This document shows positions 1-8,217 of a stretch of DNA of 64,000 bases, piece after piece (within the stretch, counting starts at the first letter, position 1; each line of letters starts with the position of its first letter). Position numbers and translations under genes: made by a program. Source of the stretch: Devosia sp. (GTDB lineage: Bacteria > Pseudomonadota > Alphaproteobacteria > Rhizobiales > Devosiaceae); assembly GCF_024707125.1 (NCBI RefSeq), contig NZ_JANQAH010000007.1, positions 372,001 through 436,000 of the forward strand, read 5' to 3'. The notes beneath the pieces are model-generated. The model saw only the letters and a program-made list of their open reading frames with translations. It did not search any database and was not told where the DNA came from.

Positions 1-1502
1 GGCCAGGCGGCAAGGAGCCGGATCAGCTCAAGATCGGCAGCCGAGGTCAGCCGCTCGACTTCCGCGTTAGCAAGGGCAGGGGCGCTGAAATCGAGCCCCG
101 GCACTTCGAGTCCCGCCTTGCGGAAAATCGAGCAGGCGCGAGCATGCGCGTACTGCACGTAGAACACCGGGTTGTCGCGGGTCTGTTCTTTGACGACGGC
201 GAAGTCAAAATCCATCGAGGCGTCGTTGCGGCGGAAGAGCAGCATGAAGCGCGTGGCGTCGGCGCCAACCTCCTCGACCACGTCAGAAAGGAGGACCAGG
301 TCGCCGGAGCGCTTCGACATCTTGAACGGCTCGCCGTTCTTGAGCAGCCGCACGAGCTGGCAGATGCGTACGTCGATATCGGCTTCGCCCTGCGACACGG
401 CCTTCACGGCCGCCTGCAGACGCTTCACATAGCCCGAGTGATCGGCGCCGAGCACATTGACCATGTGCTTGAAGCCGCGGAGATATTTGTTGCGGTGATA
501 GGCAATGTCGGCGGCGAAATAGGTATAGCTGCCGTCCGACTTGACCAGCGCGCGATCGGTGTCGTCGCCAAAATCCTTGGCGCGGAACAGGGTCTGCTCG
601 CGCTCTTCCCAATCGTCTGGCGTCTTGCCCTTGGGCGCTTCGAGTAGGCCCTGATAGACCATGCCCTCTTCACGCAGCCAATCGAGCGTCGTCTGGATAT
701 CGCCGCCCTGGCCATGCAGAGTGCGCTCGGAGAAGAAGACGTCGTGATGGATATTGAGCTGGGCAAGGTCGGCCTTGATCAGTTCCATCATCTCGGCTAG
801 CGCAGCCTCGCGAGCGATCAGCACGGCTTCCTGCTCGGGCTTTTCGAGCAACGAAGCGCCATATTCGGCAGCAAGTGCCTTGCCGACGGGAATGAGATAG
901 TCGCCGGGATAGAAGCCCGAGGGAATTTCGATGGTTTCGCCAAGCGCTTCGCGGTAGCGCAGCAGGGCGGACTGGCCGAGGATGATGGTCTGGCCGCCGG
1001 TGTCGTTGATGTAATATTCGCGCGTCACATCATAGCCGGAATAGGCCATGAGCGAAGCGAGGGCGTCGCCGAAGACGGCGCCGCGCGTATGGCCCACATG
1101 CATGGGACCGGTCGGGTTGGCCGAGACATATTCGACATTGACCCGTTCGCCCTTGCCGAGGTTGGACTTGCCGTAGGCGTCCTTCTGCTCGGCGATGGCC
1201 TTCAGCACCTTGTGCAGGATCGGCGTGGCGAGGCGGAAATTGATGAAGCCTGGCCCCGCAACCTCGACCGAGGTCACGTCGGAATCGGCCTTGAAGCGCT
1301 CGACCAAAGCCGCAGCGACTTCCCGTGGATTCTTGCCGAGCGGCTTCGCCACAACCATGGCGGCATTGGTCGAGAGATCGCCATGGGCGGGGTCTCGCGG
1401 GGGTTCCACCACAACGCGCGACAGCAGATCGGCGCCCAGTTCGGGGTGATCGGCAAGCAGAGCCTCGGTGACCCGAGTGGTGAAAAGTGCGAAGATATCC
1501 AT
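1..1502 (-). CDS. argS: Arginyl-tRNA synthetase (C-terminal end cut by window edge)
   Basis: ArgS is the class I synthetase that charges tRNA-Arg in the cytoplasm. The reading frame is open from the ATG at 1502 to the left edge, giving about 500 residues; the family is about 580, so roughly the last 80, in the anticodon-binding domain, lie outside. The class I HIGH signature appears as HVGH at residues 135-138 and the KMSKS loop as KMSKR at 394-398. The gene follows dgt on the same strand with 30 bp between them, so the two are probably co-transcribed. The dgt-argS order is usual for Hyphomicrobiales, but in those genomes argS normally leads towards nagZ and scpA, which is not the orientation seen here. 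Confidence 0.96.
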   Translation of the reverse strand, partial: MDIFALFTTRVTEALLADHPELGADLLSRVVVEPPRDPAHGDLSTNAAMVVAKPLGKNPREVAAALVERFKADSDVTSVEVAGPGFINFRLATPILHKVLKAIAEQKDAYGKSNLGKGERVNVEYVSANPTGPMHVGHTRGAVFGDALASLMAYSGYDVTREYYINDTGGQTIILGQSALLRYREALGETIEIPSGFYPGDYLIPVGKALAAEYGASLLEKPEQEAVLIAREAALAEMMELIKADLAQLNIHHDVFFSERTLHGQGGDIQTTLDWLREEGMVYQGLLEAPKGKTPDDWEEREQTLFRAKDFGDDTDRALVKSDGSYTYFAADIAYHRNKYLRGFKHMVNVLGADHSGYVKRLQAAVKAVSQGEADIDVRICQLVRLLKNGEPFKMSKRSGDLVLLSDVVEEVGADATRFMLLFRRNDASMDFDFAVVKEQTRDNPVFYVQYAHARACSIFRKAGLEVPGLDFSAPALANAEVERLTSAADLELIRLLAAW

Positions 1503-1532
1503 GACAAACCCGCTGGAAATGCTGTGAGGCGG

Positions 1533-2726
1533 TTAGCGGAATTCCGGCCTAGCGTCAAACAAGCGCTGATGTTCGTCAAGCGCATAGGGGTCGGTCATAC
1601 CGGCAATGAAGTCCGCGATGATGCGCGCCCGGGCGTTGACATCACTGGCCGCACCGGCGGCATCGCCCCAACGGCCGGGCATGTCGGCACTCTCCATATA
1701 GGCCGCAAACAGCCGCTCAACGACGGCTTCGCTCTCGCGAACAGGTCGCATCACCGCCTCGTCGCGGTAGACGCGCTTATAGAGTACGCCCTTCAAGCCC
1801 TTTTCGGCTTCGGCCACGGCCGGCGAGAAGGCGATCAGGGTTTTGCCAGCCATGCGGACATCTTCGGCGCTTCCGACGCCGGACGCGGCTATGTTGGCCG
1901 CGCTCTGCGCAATGACGTCTTCGATAGCGCGCGTGATCATGCGCCGCTGCACTTCGTGGGTCTGCCGCTTTACGGCGACTTGGGGATAGAGGCCCTCGAC
2001 CTCGCGCACGATCGGGCCCGCCATAGGCGCATCCTCGAAATCGGCGAGCTGAACTAGGCCTGCACGCAGGGCGTCGTCGATATCATGGGCATTATAGGCG
2101 ATGTCGTCGGCAATAGCGGCGACCTGAGCCTCAAGACTCGCATGGCTCGATAGCCGCAAATCCGCGACCGCGGGAATATCGGCAACGCCCGCAGGCAGAC
2201 CTTCTTCCTCGTAGCGCCCATATGGACGGCCATCCGGATGGATCAGCGGACCATTGTGTTTGAGAATGCCTTCAAGCGTTTCCCAGGTGAGATTGATGCC
2301 GTCGTGTTCGGCATAGCGATTCTCGAGCTGGGTCACGACCCGCAGCGCCTGAACGTTGTGATCGAACCCGCCATAGGGCGCCATGGCCCGATGCAGCGCG
2401 CGTTCACCAGCGTGGCCGAATGGCGTGTGGCCAAGGTCGTGGCTCAGCGCCACGGCTTCAGCGAGGTCCTCGTTAAGCCGCAGCGCTCGCGCGATCGAGC
2501 GAGCGATCTGGCTGACTTCCAGCGTATGTGTCAGCCGATTACGAAAATGCCTGCCTTCGTGATGCAGAAAAACTTGCGTCTTGTGCTGCAGCCGACGGAA
2601 TGCGGTCGAGTGGATGATGCGGTCGCGATCCCGCTGGAATTCCGAGCGGGTCGGGCTCGGTCCGGTGCCGTAGAGGCGCCCGAGGGAATTTTCGGGCTTG
2701 CTGGCATAAGGCGCTGTTTCGTTCAT
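1533..2726 (-). CDS. dgt: dGTP triphosphohydrolase-like protein (HD superfamily)
   Basis: This is a 397-residue Dgt-like protein that hydrolyses dNTPs to deoxynucleosides plus triphosphate and so adjusts the dNTP pool. HD-domain metal ligands are visible: His67 in RLTHTLEV, the His96-Asp97 pair in LSHDLGH, and an Asp in the IADDIAYNAHDIDD segment near residue 205. The length fits the alphaproteobacterial dGTPase-like group, which is shorter than E. coli Dgt. It is divergent from erpA with an 86-bp shared upstream region, and argS lies 30 bp downstream. Substrate preference cannot be read from the sequence. Confidence 0.92.
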   Translation of the reverse strand: MNETAPYASKPENSLGRLYGTGPSPTRSEFQRDRDRIIHSTAFRRLQHKTQVFLHHEGRHFRNRLTHTLEVSQIARSIARALRLNEDLAEAVALSHDLGHTPFGHAGERALHRAMAPYGGFDHNVQALRVVTQLENRYAEHDGINLTWETLEGILKHNGPLIHPDGRPYGRYEEEGLPAGVADIPAVADLRLSSHASLEAQVAAIADDIAYNAHDIDDALRAGLVQLADFEDAPMAGPIVREVEGLYPQVAVKRQTHEVQRRMITRAIEDVIAQSAANIAASGVGSAEDVRMAGKTLIAFSPAVAEAEKGLKGVLYKRVYRDEAVMRPVRESEAVVERLFAAYMESADMPGRWGDAAGAASDVNARARIIADFIAGMTDPYALDEHQRLFDARPEFR

Positions 2727-2743
2727 CTTCTCGTTCCAGGCCT

Positions 2744-2771
2744 TTGCAATGGCGCGCGATGCGCCTATCTT
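2744..2771 (+). promoter_or_regulatory. Sigma-70 type promoter candidate for erpA
   Basis: TTGCAA and TATCTT are separated by 16 bp in the dgt-erpA divergent region. This would start transcription about 35 nt before the erpA ATG. It is read by eye only. Confidence 0.45.
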
Positions 2772-2812
2772 AGGGCCAGTGTTATGACATTACGACCGTA
2801 CGGACACTTCAA

Positions 2813-3166
2813 ATGACCGCTGCCGCCCTTGCCGAAACTCCTGCCGTGACATTGTCGGATCGCGCTGCAAAGCGCGTGTCTCGCATTCTCTCGAAAGAAC
2901 CGACGGGAACCGTGCTGCGCATTTCGGTGGCTGGCGGCGGATGCTCCGGTTTCCAGTACGAATACAATCTCGTGCAGGAGACGGCGAACGAGGACGACCT
3001 CGTTCTGCAAAAGGGTGATGCCACAGTGCTCATCGATTCGCTGAGCCTGGAATTCATGGGCGGCGCGGAAATCGACTTTACGGACGATCTGATCGGCCAG
3101 GCCTTCCAGATCAAGAACCCGAACGCCGTCGCATCCTGCGGCTGCGGCACGAGTTTTGCCGTCTAA
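2813..3166 (+). CDS. erpA: A-type iron-sulfur cluster insertion protein
   Basis: This 117-residue A-type carrier passes [Fe-S] clusters to apoproteins. The three cluster-ligand cysteines of the IscA/ErpA family are present: Cys44 in GGGCSGFQYEY, and Cys109 and Cys111 in the C-terminal SCGCGTSF. The N-terminal Ala-rich tail of about 15 residues precedes the HesB core. It is divergent from dgt, the usual alphaproteobacterial arrangement. The A-type subfamily (ErpA, IscA or SufA) is inferred mainly from this context, since no isc or suf genes are adjacent. Confidence 0.92.
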   Translation: MTAAALAETPAVTLSDRAAKRVSRILSKEPTGTVLRISVAGGGCSGFQYEYNLVQETANEDDLVLQKGDATVLIDSLSLEFMGGAEIDFTDDLIGQAFQIKNPNAVASCGCGTSFAV

Positions 3167-3196
3167 ATATTCAAGAACATTTCGGGGGAGGGGACT

Positions 3197-4300
3197 ATGG
3201 GCGCGCGCGTCAACGCGGTCATGGATGAGGCTGTGTCCGGCAACAAGATCGTCGGAGCGGAACTGATCGTCTATCGCCATGGGGAACTAATCCTGCGGCG
3301 CACTGCAGGTCATTTCGATCGCGAAGCCGGCGTGCCGATGATGGAAAACGCCATCTATCGGCTGGCCTCGGTCACCAAGCCCATCGTTGCCGCAACAGCC
3401 CTGGCCATGATCGACAAGGGCCTGCTCGGGCTCGACGATCTCGTCTCCAAACACCTCGATTATTTTGCTCCCAAGCTCGACAACGGTTCACCCGCGCCGA
3501 TCACCATCCACCATCTTCTGACCCACACGTCCGGCCTAGCCTATGGCTATGCCGACGAGACGATTTCGACCGGCCTCGGGCCGACCGACAAGGATTTCCG
3601 CACCAATTTCTCGAAGGTCGCCGCCGCGCCGCTGCTGTTCGCGCCGGGCACCGGCTGGACCTATTCGGTCGCCATAGACGTTCTCGGGGCCGTGCTGGCA
3701 GCAGTGCAGGGCGGTTCGCTTCAGGACGCAGTGCACGCCCACATCACCGGGCCGCTCGGGATGGACGAAACCGGCTTCTTCGTCGCCGACAAGGCACGCC
3801 TCGCCATCCCCTATGCCGATGGCACGCCCGAGCCGACCGTGATGACCGACCCGCAATTCGTCCCCGGAGAAGACGGCGGCACAGTGATGTTCTCGCCCTC
3901 CCGCATCTTTAGCGACAAAGCCTTCCAGTCCGGTGGTGCCGGCATGGCCGGTACGCCTGAAAACATCGCAAAATTCCTCGAAGCCCTGCGCAAGGGCGGC
4001 GGCTCCGTGCTGAAACCGGAGACTGTTGCGCTGGGCTTTTCCAATCGCATTGGCGATCTCTACAGGCAGGATCAGGGCCAGCGCTTCGGCTATTTCGGTG
4101 CCGTCATCGATGATCCCGAGGCCGCCGCATCACCCTCCGCCAAGGGCACGGTGAATTGGGGCGGGGTTTATGGCCATTCCTGGCTTGTCGATCCCGCCAA
4201 TGCCATTACGATAATGTCGATGAGCAATACCGCGCTCGAAGGGTGCACGGGACGTTATCCCAAGGACCTCATTCGCGCCGTTTACGCCGACCTCAACTAA
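3197..4300 (+). CDS. Class C beta-lactamase-like serine hydrolase
   Basis: This is a 367-residue member of the beta-lactamase/transpeptidase-like superfamily (serine hydrolase, EstB/AmpC fold). The nucleophile motif SxxK is SVTK at residues 58-61. The second motif is YSV at 156-158 rather than the YxN of true AmpC, and the third lies in the VYGHSW stretch near the C terminus. No signal peptide is visible, so it is probably cytoplasmic and more likely an esterase or amidase than an antibiotic-degrading enzyme. A strong GGGAGGGG ribosome-binding site sits just before the ATG. It lies between erpA and xth, which are direct neighbours in many relatives, so it looks like an insertion here. The substrate is unknown. 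Confidence 0.82.
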   Translation: MGARVNAVMDEAVSGNKIVGAELIVYRHGELILRRTAGHFDREAGVPMMENAIYRLASVTKPIVAATALAMIDKGLLGLDDLVSKHLDYFAPKLDNGSPAPITIHHLLTHTSGLAYGYADETISTGLGPTDKDFRTNFSKVAAAPLLFAPGTGWTYSVAIDVLGAVLAAVQGGSLQDAVHAHITGPLGMDETGFFVADKARLAIPYADGTPEPTVMTDPQFVPGEDGGTVMFSPSRIFSDKAFQSGGAGMAGTPENIAKFLEALRKGGGSVLKPETVALGFSNRIGDLYRQDQGQRFGYFGAVIDDPEAAASPSAKGTVNWGGVYGHSWLVDPANAITIMSMSNTALEGCTGRYPKDLIRAVYADLN

Positions 4301-4314
4301 AGCCGGAGAGAGCC

Positions 4315-5100
4315 ATGGCCTTGCGCGTCGCCACCTGGAACATCAATGGCATCAAGGCCCGGCTTGAACTGCTGGTGCGTTGGCTCGAAGAAGAAAAGCC
4401 CGACATCGTCGGCCTCCAGGAAATCAAGGCGGTCGACGAAGGCTTTCCGACGGCCGAGATCGAGGCGCTCGGCTACAATGTCGTGACCCATGGCCAGAAG
4501 AGCTGGAACGGCGTTGCCCTCCTTTCCAAGCTTCCCTTCGATGAAGTGCATCGTGGCCTGCCCGGCGACGATGCCGACGAACAGTCGCGCCTGATCGAAG
4601 GCGTCTTTTCCGTCGAAGGCGGCGTGGTCCGCATCTGCAATATCTATCTGCCGAACGGCAATCCGGTCGATACGGAGAAGTTTCCCTACAAGCTGCGCTG
4701 GATGGATCGCCTCAATACCTTCGTTGCCGGTCGTCTGGCCTTGGAAGAGCCTTTCGTGCTGATGGGCGACTTCAATCTCATTCCCGCGCCGATCGACGCG
4801 CATGATCCCGACGCATGGTGGGGCGATGCGCTCTATCGCCCGGAAAGCCTCGAAAAGTTCCGCATCTTGCGTAACCTCGGCATGACCGATGCCCTGCGCT
4901 CCATCACCGCCGACCAGACTTTTACGTTCTGGGATTTCCAGGCCGGTGCATGGCGGCGAAATGCCGGCATTCGCATCGATCACTTGATGCTTTCGCCGCA
5001 GGCGGCCGACCGGCTGGACGATGTCACCGTGCACAAGGATGTGCGCGGCTGGGACAAGCCGAGCGACCACGTTCCCGTCGAAGGGCTCTTCAGCTTCTAG
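4315..5100 (+). CDS. xth: Exodeoxyribonuclease III
   Basis: This 261-residue exonuclease III / AP endonuclease acts in base excision repair. The ATG at 4315 (MALRVATWNINGIK) gives the family N terminus; an upstream in-frame extension overlapping the previous gene is rejected. Catalytic residues of the endonuclease/exonuclease/phosphatase fold are present: Asn9, Glu36 in LQEIKA, Asp152 and Asn154 in GDFNLIP, and the C-terminal Asp251-His252 in SDHVP. It starts 14 bp after the serine hydrolase. It is 79 bp from scpA, an unusual partner. Confidence 0.93.
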   Translation: MALRVATWNINGIKARLELLVRWLEEEKPDIVGLQEIKAVDEGFPTAEIEALGYNVVTHGQKSWNGVALLSKLPFDEVHRGLPGDDADEQSRLIEGVFSVEGGVVRICNIYLPNGNPVDTEKFPYKLRWMDRLNTFVAGRLALEEPFVLMGDFNLIPAPIDAHDPDAWWGDALYRPESLEKFRILRNLGMTDALRSITADQTFTFWDFQAGAWRRNAGIRIDHLMLSPQAADRLDDVTVHKDVRGWDKPSDHVPVEGLFSF

Positions 5101-5179
5101 CCCAAAGGCCTGGCTCGCTTGACGCTGCGGCTTCGTGCCGCCAAGGATGCGGCATGAGTTCTGCCCAGCGGATATTTTC

Positions 5180-5965
5180 ATGACCGGCTCGCTGACCGAA
5201 TGGCTCGACGCAGAAGCGCCGCCAGAGGGTGAGGTCCTGCATGTCGATGTGGACGGCTATGAGGGGCCGCTTGATCTGTTGCTGGACTTGGCCCGGCGCC
5301 AGAAGGTCGATCTGGCGGCGATCTCCATCCTCGCGCTGGCCGAGCAATATCTCGCCTTCATCGACCGGGTGCGCGAGCGGCGCATCGAAGTGGCCGCCGA
5401 CTATCTGGTGATGGCGGCGTGGCTCGCCTATCTCAAAAGCCGCCTCATGGTGCCGCAGGTGCAGGACGACGACGAGCCGTCCGGCGAGATGCTGGCTGCC
5501 ATGCTGCAGTTCCGGCTCAAGCGGCTGGAGGCCATGCGCCTGGCCGCGAGCCGCTTGTTGGGCCGGCCGAGACTGGGATTGCAGATCTATTCCCGCGGTG
5601 CGCCCGAACCTCTGGAAGTGGCGCGTAAATCCATCTGGGAAGCGAGCTACTACGAGCTGCTGAAAGCCTATTCAGCCCAGCGCGAGCGCGGCGCGGTTAC
5701 CGAGTACCGCCCGATAACGCGCACCGTCTGGTCGCTGCAGGACGCGCGAGACATTTTGCAGCGGCTGATCGGCGAAAGCGCCGAATGGGTTGCGATGGAT
5801 ACCTATCTCGAACAATACCTTGCCCGATCCGATGAGAGAACGACGGTTCGAGCATCCACCTTTGCCTCAAGCCTCGAACTCGTTCGCCAGGGCGAAATCG
5901 AGGTGCGGCAAAGCGAGACATTTGGCCCCATCCTGTTGCGGCGCCGGAAACGTGAACAGCCATGA
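5180..5965 (+). CDS. scpA: Segregation and condensation protein A
   Basis: ScpA is the kleisin subunit that bridges SMC heads in the bacterial condensin. The product is about 261 residues from the ATG at 5180, chosen because the family motif GYEGPLDLLLDLARRQKVDL follows at about residues 24-43; an upstream in-frame ATG at 5135 would add 15 untypical residues. The N-terminal SMC-neck binding part and the C-terminal winged-helix part are both present. It overlaps scpB by 4 nt (ATGA), implying coupled translation. In related genomes nagZ normally precedes scpA; here xth does. Confidence 0.93.
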   Translation: MTGSLTEWLDAEAPPEGEVLHVDVDGYEGPLDLLLDLARRQKVDLAAISILALAEQYLAFIDRVRERRIEVAADYLVMAAWLAYLKSRLMVPQVQDDDEPSGEMLAAMLQFRLKRLEAMRLAASRLLGRPRLGLQIYSRGAPEPLEVARKSIWEASYYELLKAYSAQRERGAVTEYRPITRTVWSLQDARDILQRLIGESAEWVAMDTYLEQYLARSDERTTVRASTFASSLELVRQGEIEVRQSETFGPILLRRRKREQP

Positions 5966-6618
5966 ATGAAGAGAACTTCGAAGGAGAGGTGCGCCAGCGT
6001 CAGTTGCGCATTCTCGAGGCGCTGCTGTTCGCTTCGTCCGAACCGCTGTCTCTGGCCGAGATGGCGCCCTATGTGGGCGACGGCGCTAACCTCCCCGTGC
6101 TGATCGAAGAGCTGCGCGCGCTCTATTCCAATCGCGGCGTCAATCTGGTGCGCCGCGGCGATCGCTGGGCATTTCGCACCGCTGAAGACCTGGGCTTCCT
6201 GCTACGTCGAGAGGAAGAGGAAACACGGCCGCTCTCCCGCGCTGCACTCGAAACTCTCGCGATCATTGCCTATCACCAGCCCGCGACTCGGGCCGAAATC
6301 GAGGAAGTCCGCGGCGTCGCCGTCGGCAAGGGTACAATGGATATCCTGATGGAAGCCGGCTGGGTGCGCATGCGCGGCCGGCGGCGTACGCCGGGCAGGC
6401 CCGTCACCTATGGCACGACCGACGCCTTTCTCGACCACTTTGGTCTTGAGCATTTGTCCGACTTGCCGGGCCTCGACGAACTCAAGGGGGCAGGGCTCCT
6501 GTCGTCGAGGCTGCCGCCATCGCTGCAAATTCCGCTACCGTTCGATGGCGCCCTGCGCGAGGACGAGGACCCGCTTGCCCCGGATGATCAGGGTGATGCG
6601 GTCGGCGACGAAGACTAG
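5962..6618 (+). CDS. scpB: Segregation and condensation protein B
   Basis: This is a 218-residue ScpB, a dimer of tandem winged-helix domains that binds ScpA in the SMC condensin complex. The recognisable core is ILEALLFASSEPLSLAEM near the start and ALETLAIIAYHQPATRAEIE at about residues 94-113, followed by the G-x-P-x-x-Y-G-T-T stretch near 150. The acidic C-terminal tail is lineage specific. Translation is coupled to scpA by the ATGA overlap. A 586-bp gap follows before tatA, which in relatives is usually much closer. Confidence 0.92.
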   Translation: MNEENFEGEVRQRQLRILEALLFASSEPLSLAEMAPYVGDGANLPVLIEELRALYSNRGVNLVRRGDRWAFRTAEDLGFLLRREEEETRPLSRAALETLAIIAYHQPATRAEIEEVRGVAVGKGTMDILMEAGWVRMRGRRRTPGRPVTYGTTDAFLDHFGLEHLSDLPGLDELKGAGLLSSRLPPSLQIPLPFDGALREDEDPLAPDDQGDAVGDED

Positions 6619-6895
6619 CGCAAGCATTGCGGAGAGCGATCTATCCCACTTATCCCCGCCCACATCGTCCCATGCCAATATGCCCTCGTTCCCGCCGTCA
6701 ACACGCGGCACCGACGAAGTGCCGGGCGGGAAGTCGGGTCGCTCGGGGTCGCCTGGGCGAGTGCGTGGATGCTGACCACCGGTCAAGCGGCAGAGAGCCC
6801 CCGTTGCATCCCAGCGATGCTCCCGACGGCGATCTGGACCGCAAAACCCCAAAAGGGGACCGCTCGATGCATGCGCAAAAAATCCCGGACGTGCG

Positions 6896-6945
6896 AAGCG
6901 GCTTTCGCCTCTTCTTACATCCAAATTTTGAGGCGAAAGCCGCTT
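6896..6945. repeat. Perfect 16-bp inverted repeat (18-nt loop)
   Basis: AAGCGGCTTTCGCCTC at 6896-6911 is the exact reverse complement of 6930-6945. The 18-nt loop is AT-rich. No T-run follows either arm closely, so it is not a typical intrinsic terminator. Confidence 0.85.
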
Positions 6946-7142
6946 CCACCGTGCGCCCGAAGGGCGTCTCGACCGTGCAACCGCGACGCCAAAGGGCCGG
7001 GCGGCTTTTGTGCTGCAATGCGCGTTGTCCTGCCTGCTGCCACGTCTCCCGGCCTTCAGAGACGCCAAACCATGGCCTCAGCGGCGCAGGTTGCCGCTTT
7101 CGTGAGTGCGCAAAGGCAACACGTTCTTGTGTTTGCCTGCGA

Positions 7143-7170
7143 TTGAACCTATTTCTCGCACATCTATCGC
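7143..7170 (+). promoter_or_regulatory. Possible promoter of the tatABC operon
   Basis: TTGAAC and TATCGC are separated by 16 bp, ending 34 bp before the tatA ATG. The -10 match is partial. Confidence 0.3.
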
Positions 7171-7204
7171 GTGTAACGCGTTCTGAAAGTCTAGGGAGAT
7201 CACC

Positions 7205-7414
7205 ATGCACGCGCCTTCCATTTGGGGCATTCTCGTAGTTGCCGTCGTCGTTATTCTGCTTTTCGGCCGCGGGAAGATTTCCGGCATGATGGGTGAAGTC
7301 GCCTCGGGCATCAAAGCCTTCCAGAAGGGCATGAAGGACGACGAGAAGCCGGCTGAACGCGTCACCACGACTGCTGAAGTCGATGCACGCGAGACCGAAC
7401 GCAAGGACGTCTGA
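7205..7414 (+). CDS. tatA: Twin-arginine translocase subunit TatA
   Basis: TatA is the 69-residue pore-forming subunit of the Tat system, which exports folded proteins across the inner membrane. A short N-terminal transmembrane helix (about residues 5-20, [15 protein letters not shown]) is followed by the FGRGKI hinge, an amphipathic helix ([19 protein letters not shown]) and an acidic/basic tail. AGGGAGA precedes the ATG. A short GCGGCC-GTG-GGCCGC hairpin (7434-7448) between tatA and tatB could help give the usual TatA excess. Confidence 0.93.
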   Translation: MHAPSIWGILVVAVVVILLFGRGKISGMMGEVASGIKAFQKGMKDDEKPAERVTTTAEVDARETERKDV

Positions 7415-7465
7415 TCCTTCTCGGCCTGACTTGGCGGCCGTGGGCCGCGCTCGGAGACTAACCTT

Positions 7466-8215
7466 ATGCTCGGTCTAGGCTGGACAGAGATGCTGGTGAT
7501 CGGCGTCGTTGCGCTGATCGTCATTGGCCCCAAGGACCTGCCCGTCGTCATGGGACGCATCGGCAAGTTCGTGGGTCAAATCCGCCGCATGGGCAATGAC
7601 TTCCAGCGGGAAATCAATCGGACGACAGGTCTTGATGAGGTGCGGAACCTCCGCAATTCCATCACCTCGCCACTGAAGAAAACGGCCGAAGAAATCCGCA
7701 AGGAATTCAACACAATGACGCCGAGCGGCCCGCAGCCGAGCGGTGTCATCAAGCCGGCCGATCCCAAGGTCGAGAGTGTCGTCGACGAGTTGCGCAGTGC
7801 CGCAGGCATGCCGGCTGCCAAGAAGTCGAATGATGAACTGGCGTCCGACTATGGCTTCAAGGGCACCGAGCCGGTGAAGGCTGCACAGGCAAAGCCAGTC
7901 AAAGCCGCCGCAGCAGCGCCGACATCGCCCGTGACGACAACCGATCTTGCGCCGGTGGAAGAGGCCAAGGCCGCCAAGCCTGCTGCTGCCAAGAAACCCG
8001 CCGCGAGCAAGGCCGCTACTACGGCCAAGACCAGCGCCGCCAAGAAGCCGTCAGCGAAGACCGCCACGGTTGAAGCCGAAGCTGTGGCAAAGCCTGCCCG
8101 CAAGCCGCGGACGAAGGCTGCAGTCGCTGAGGTTGTCGCAGAAGAACCGGCCGCGCCCGCCAAAAAGCCGCGCGCACCGCGCAAGAAGCCGGCTGAACCG
8201 GTAGAAACGAAATAA
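7466..8215 (+). CDS. tatB: Sec-independent translocase subunit TatB, long Ala/Lys/Pro tail
   Basis: TatB forms the substrate receptor with TatC. The N terminus (MLGLGWTEMLVIGVVALIVI, then GPKDLP, then an amphipathic helix with RIGKFVGQIRRMGNDF) is typical. The protein is 249 residues, much longer than E. coli TatB (171), because residues from about 130 on are a low-complexity Ala-Pro-Lys-rich segment (repeated AAKKPAA-like units) predicted to be disordered. Such tails vary widely in alphaproteobacterial TatB. tatC begins 2 bp after its stop. Confidence 0.92.
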   Translation: MLGLGWTEMLVIGVVALIVIGPKDLPVVMGRIGKFVGQIRRMGNDFQREINRTTGLDEVRNLRNSITSPLKKTAEEIRKEFNTMTPSGPQPSGVIKPADPKVESVVDELRSAAGMPAAKKSNDELASDYGFKGTEPVKAAQAKPVKAAAAAPTSPVTTTDLAPVEEAKAAKPAAAKKPAASKAATTAKTSAAKKPSAKTATVEAEAVAKPARKPRTKAAVAEVVAEEPAAPAKKPRAPRKKPAEPVETK

Positions 8216-8217
8216 CG

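Larger units (their letters stand above)
6619..7204. other. Long non-coding gap between scpB and tatA
   Basis: These 586 bp contain open frames of up to about 200 codons on both strands, but their translations are low-complexity, rich in Arg, Pro, Cys and Ser, and resemble no family I know. The gap holds an exact 16-bp inverted repeat (6896-6945), a smaller CCCC-AAAA-GGGG dyad near 6846-6858, an imperfect hairpin at 7114-7138 and a possible tat promoter at 7143-7170. It may encode a structured RNA or be decayed sequence. I do not recognise tmRNA, RNase P, SRP or 6S RNA in it. Confidence 0.5.

Noticed and set aside
6535-7238. Open frames of 121-203 codons on both strands between scpB and tatA
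   Set aside because: Translations are Arg/Pro/Cys/Ser-rich, share no motif with known families, overlap each other and lack good ribosome sites. They fit non-coding GC-rich sequence.
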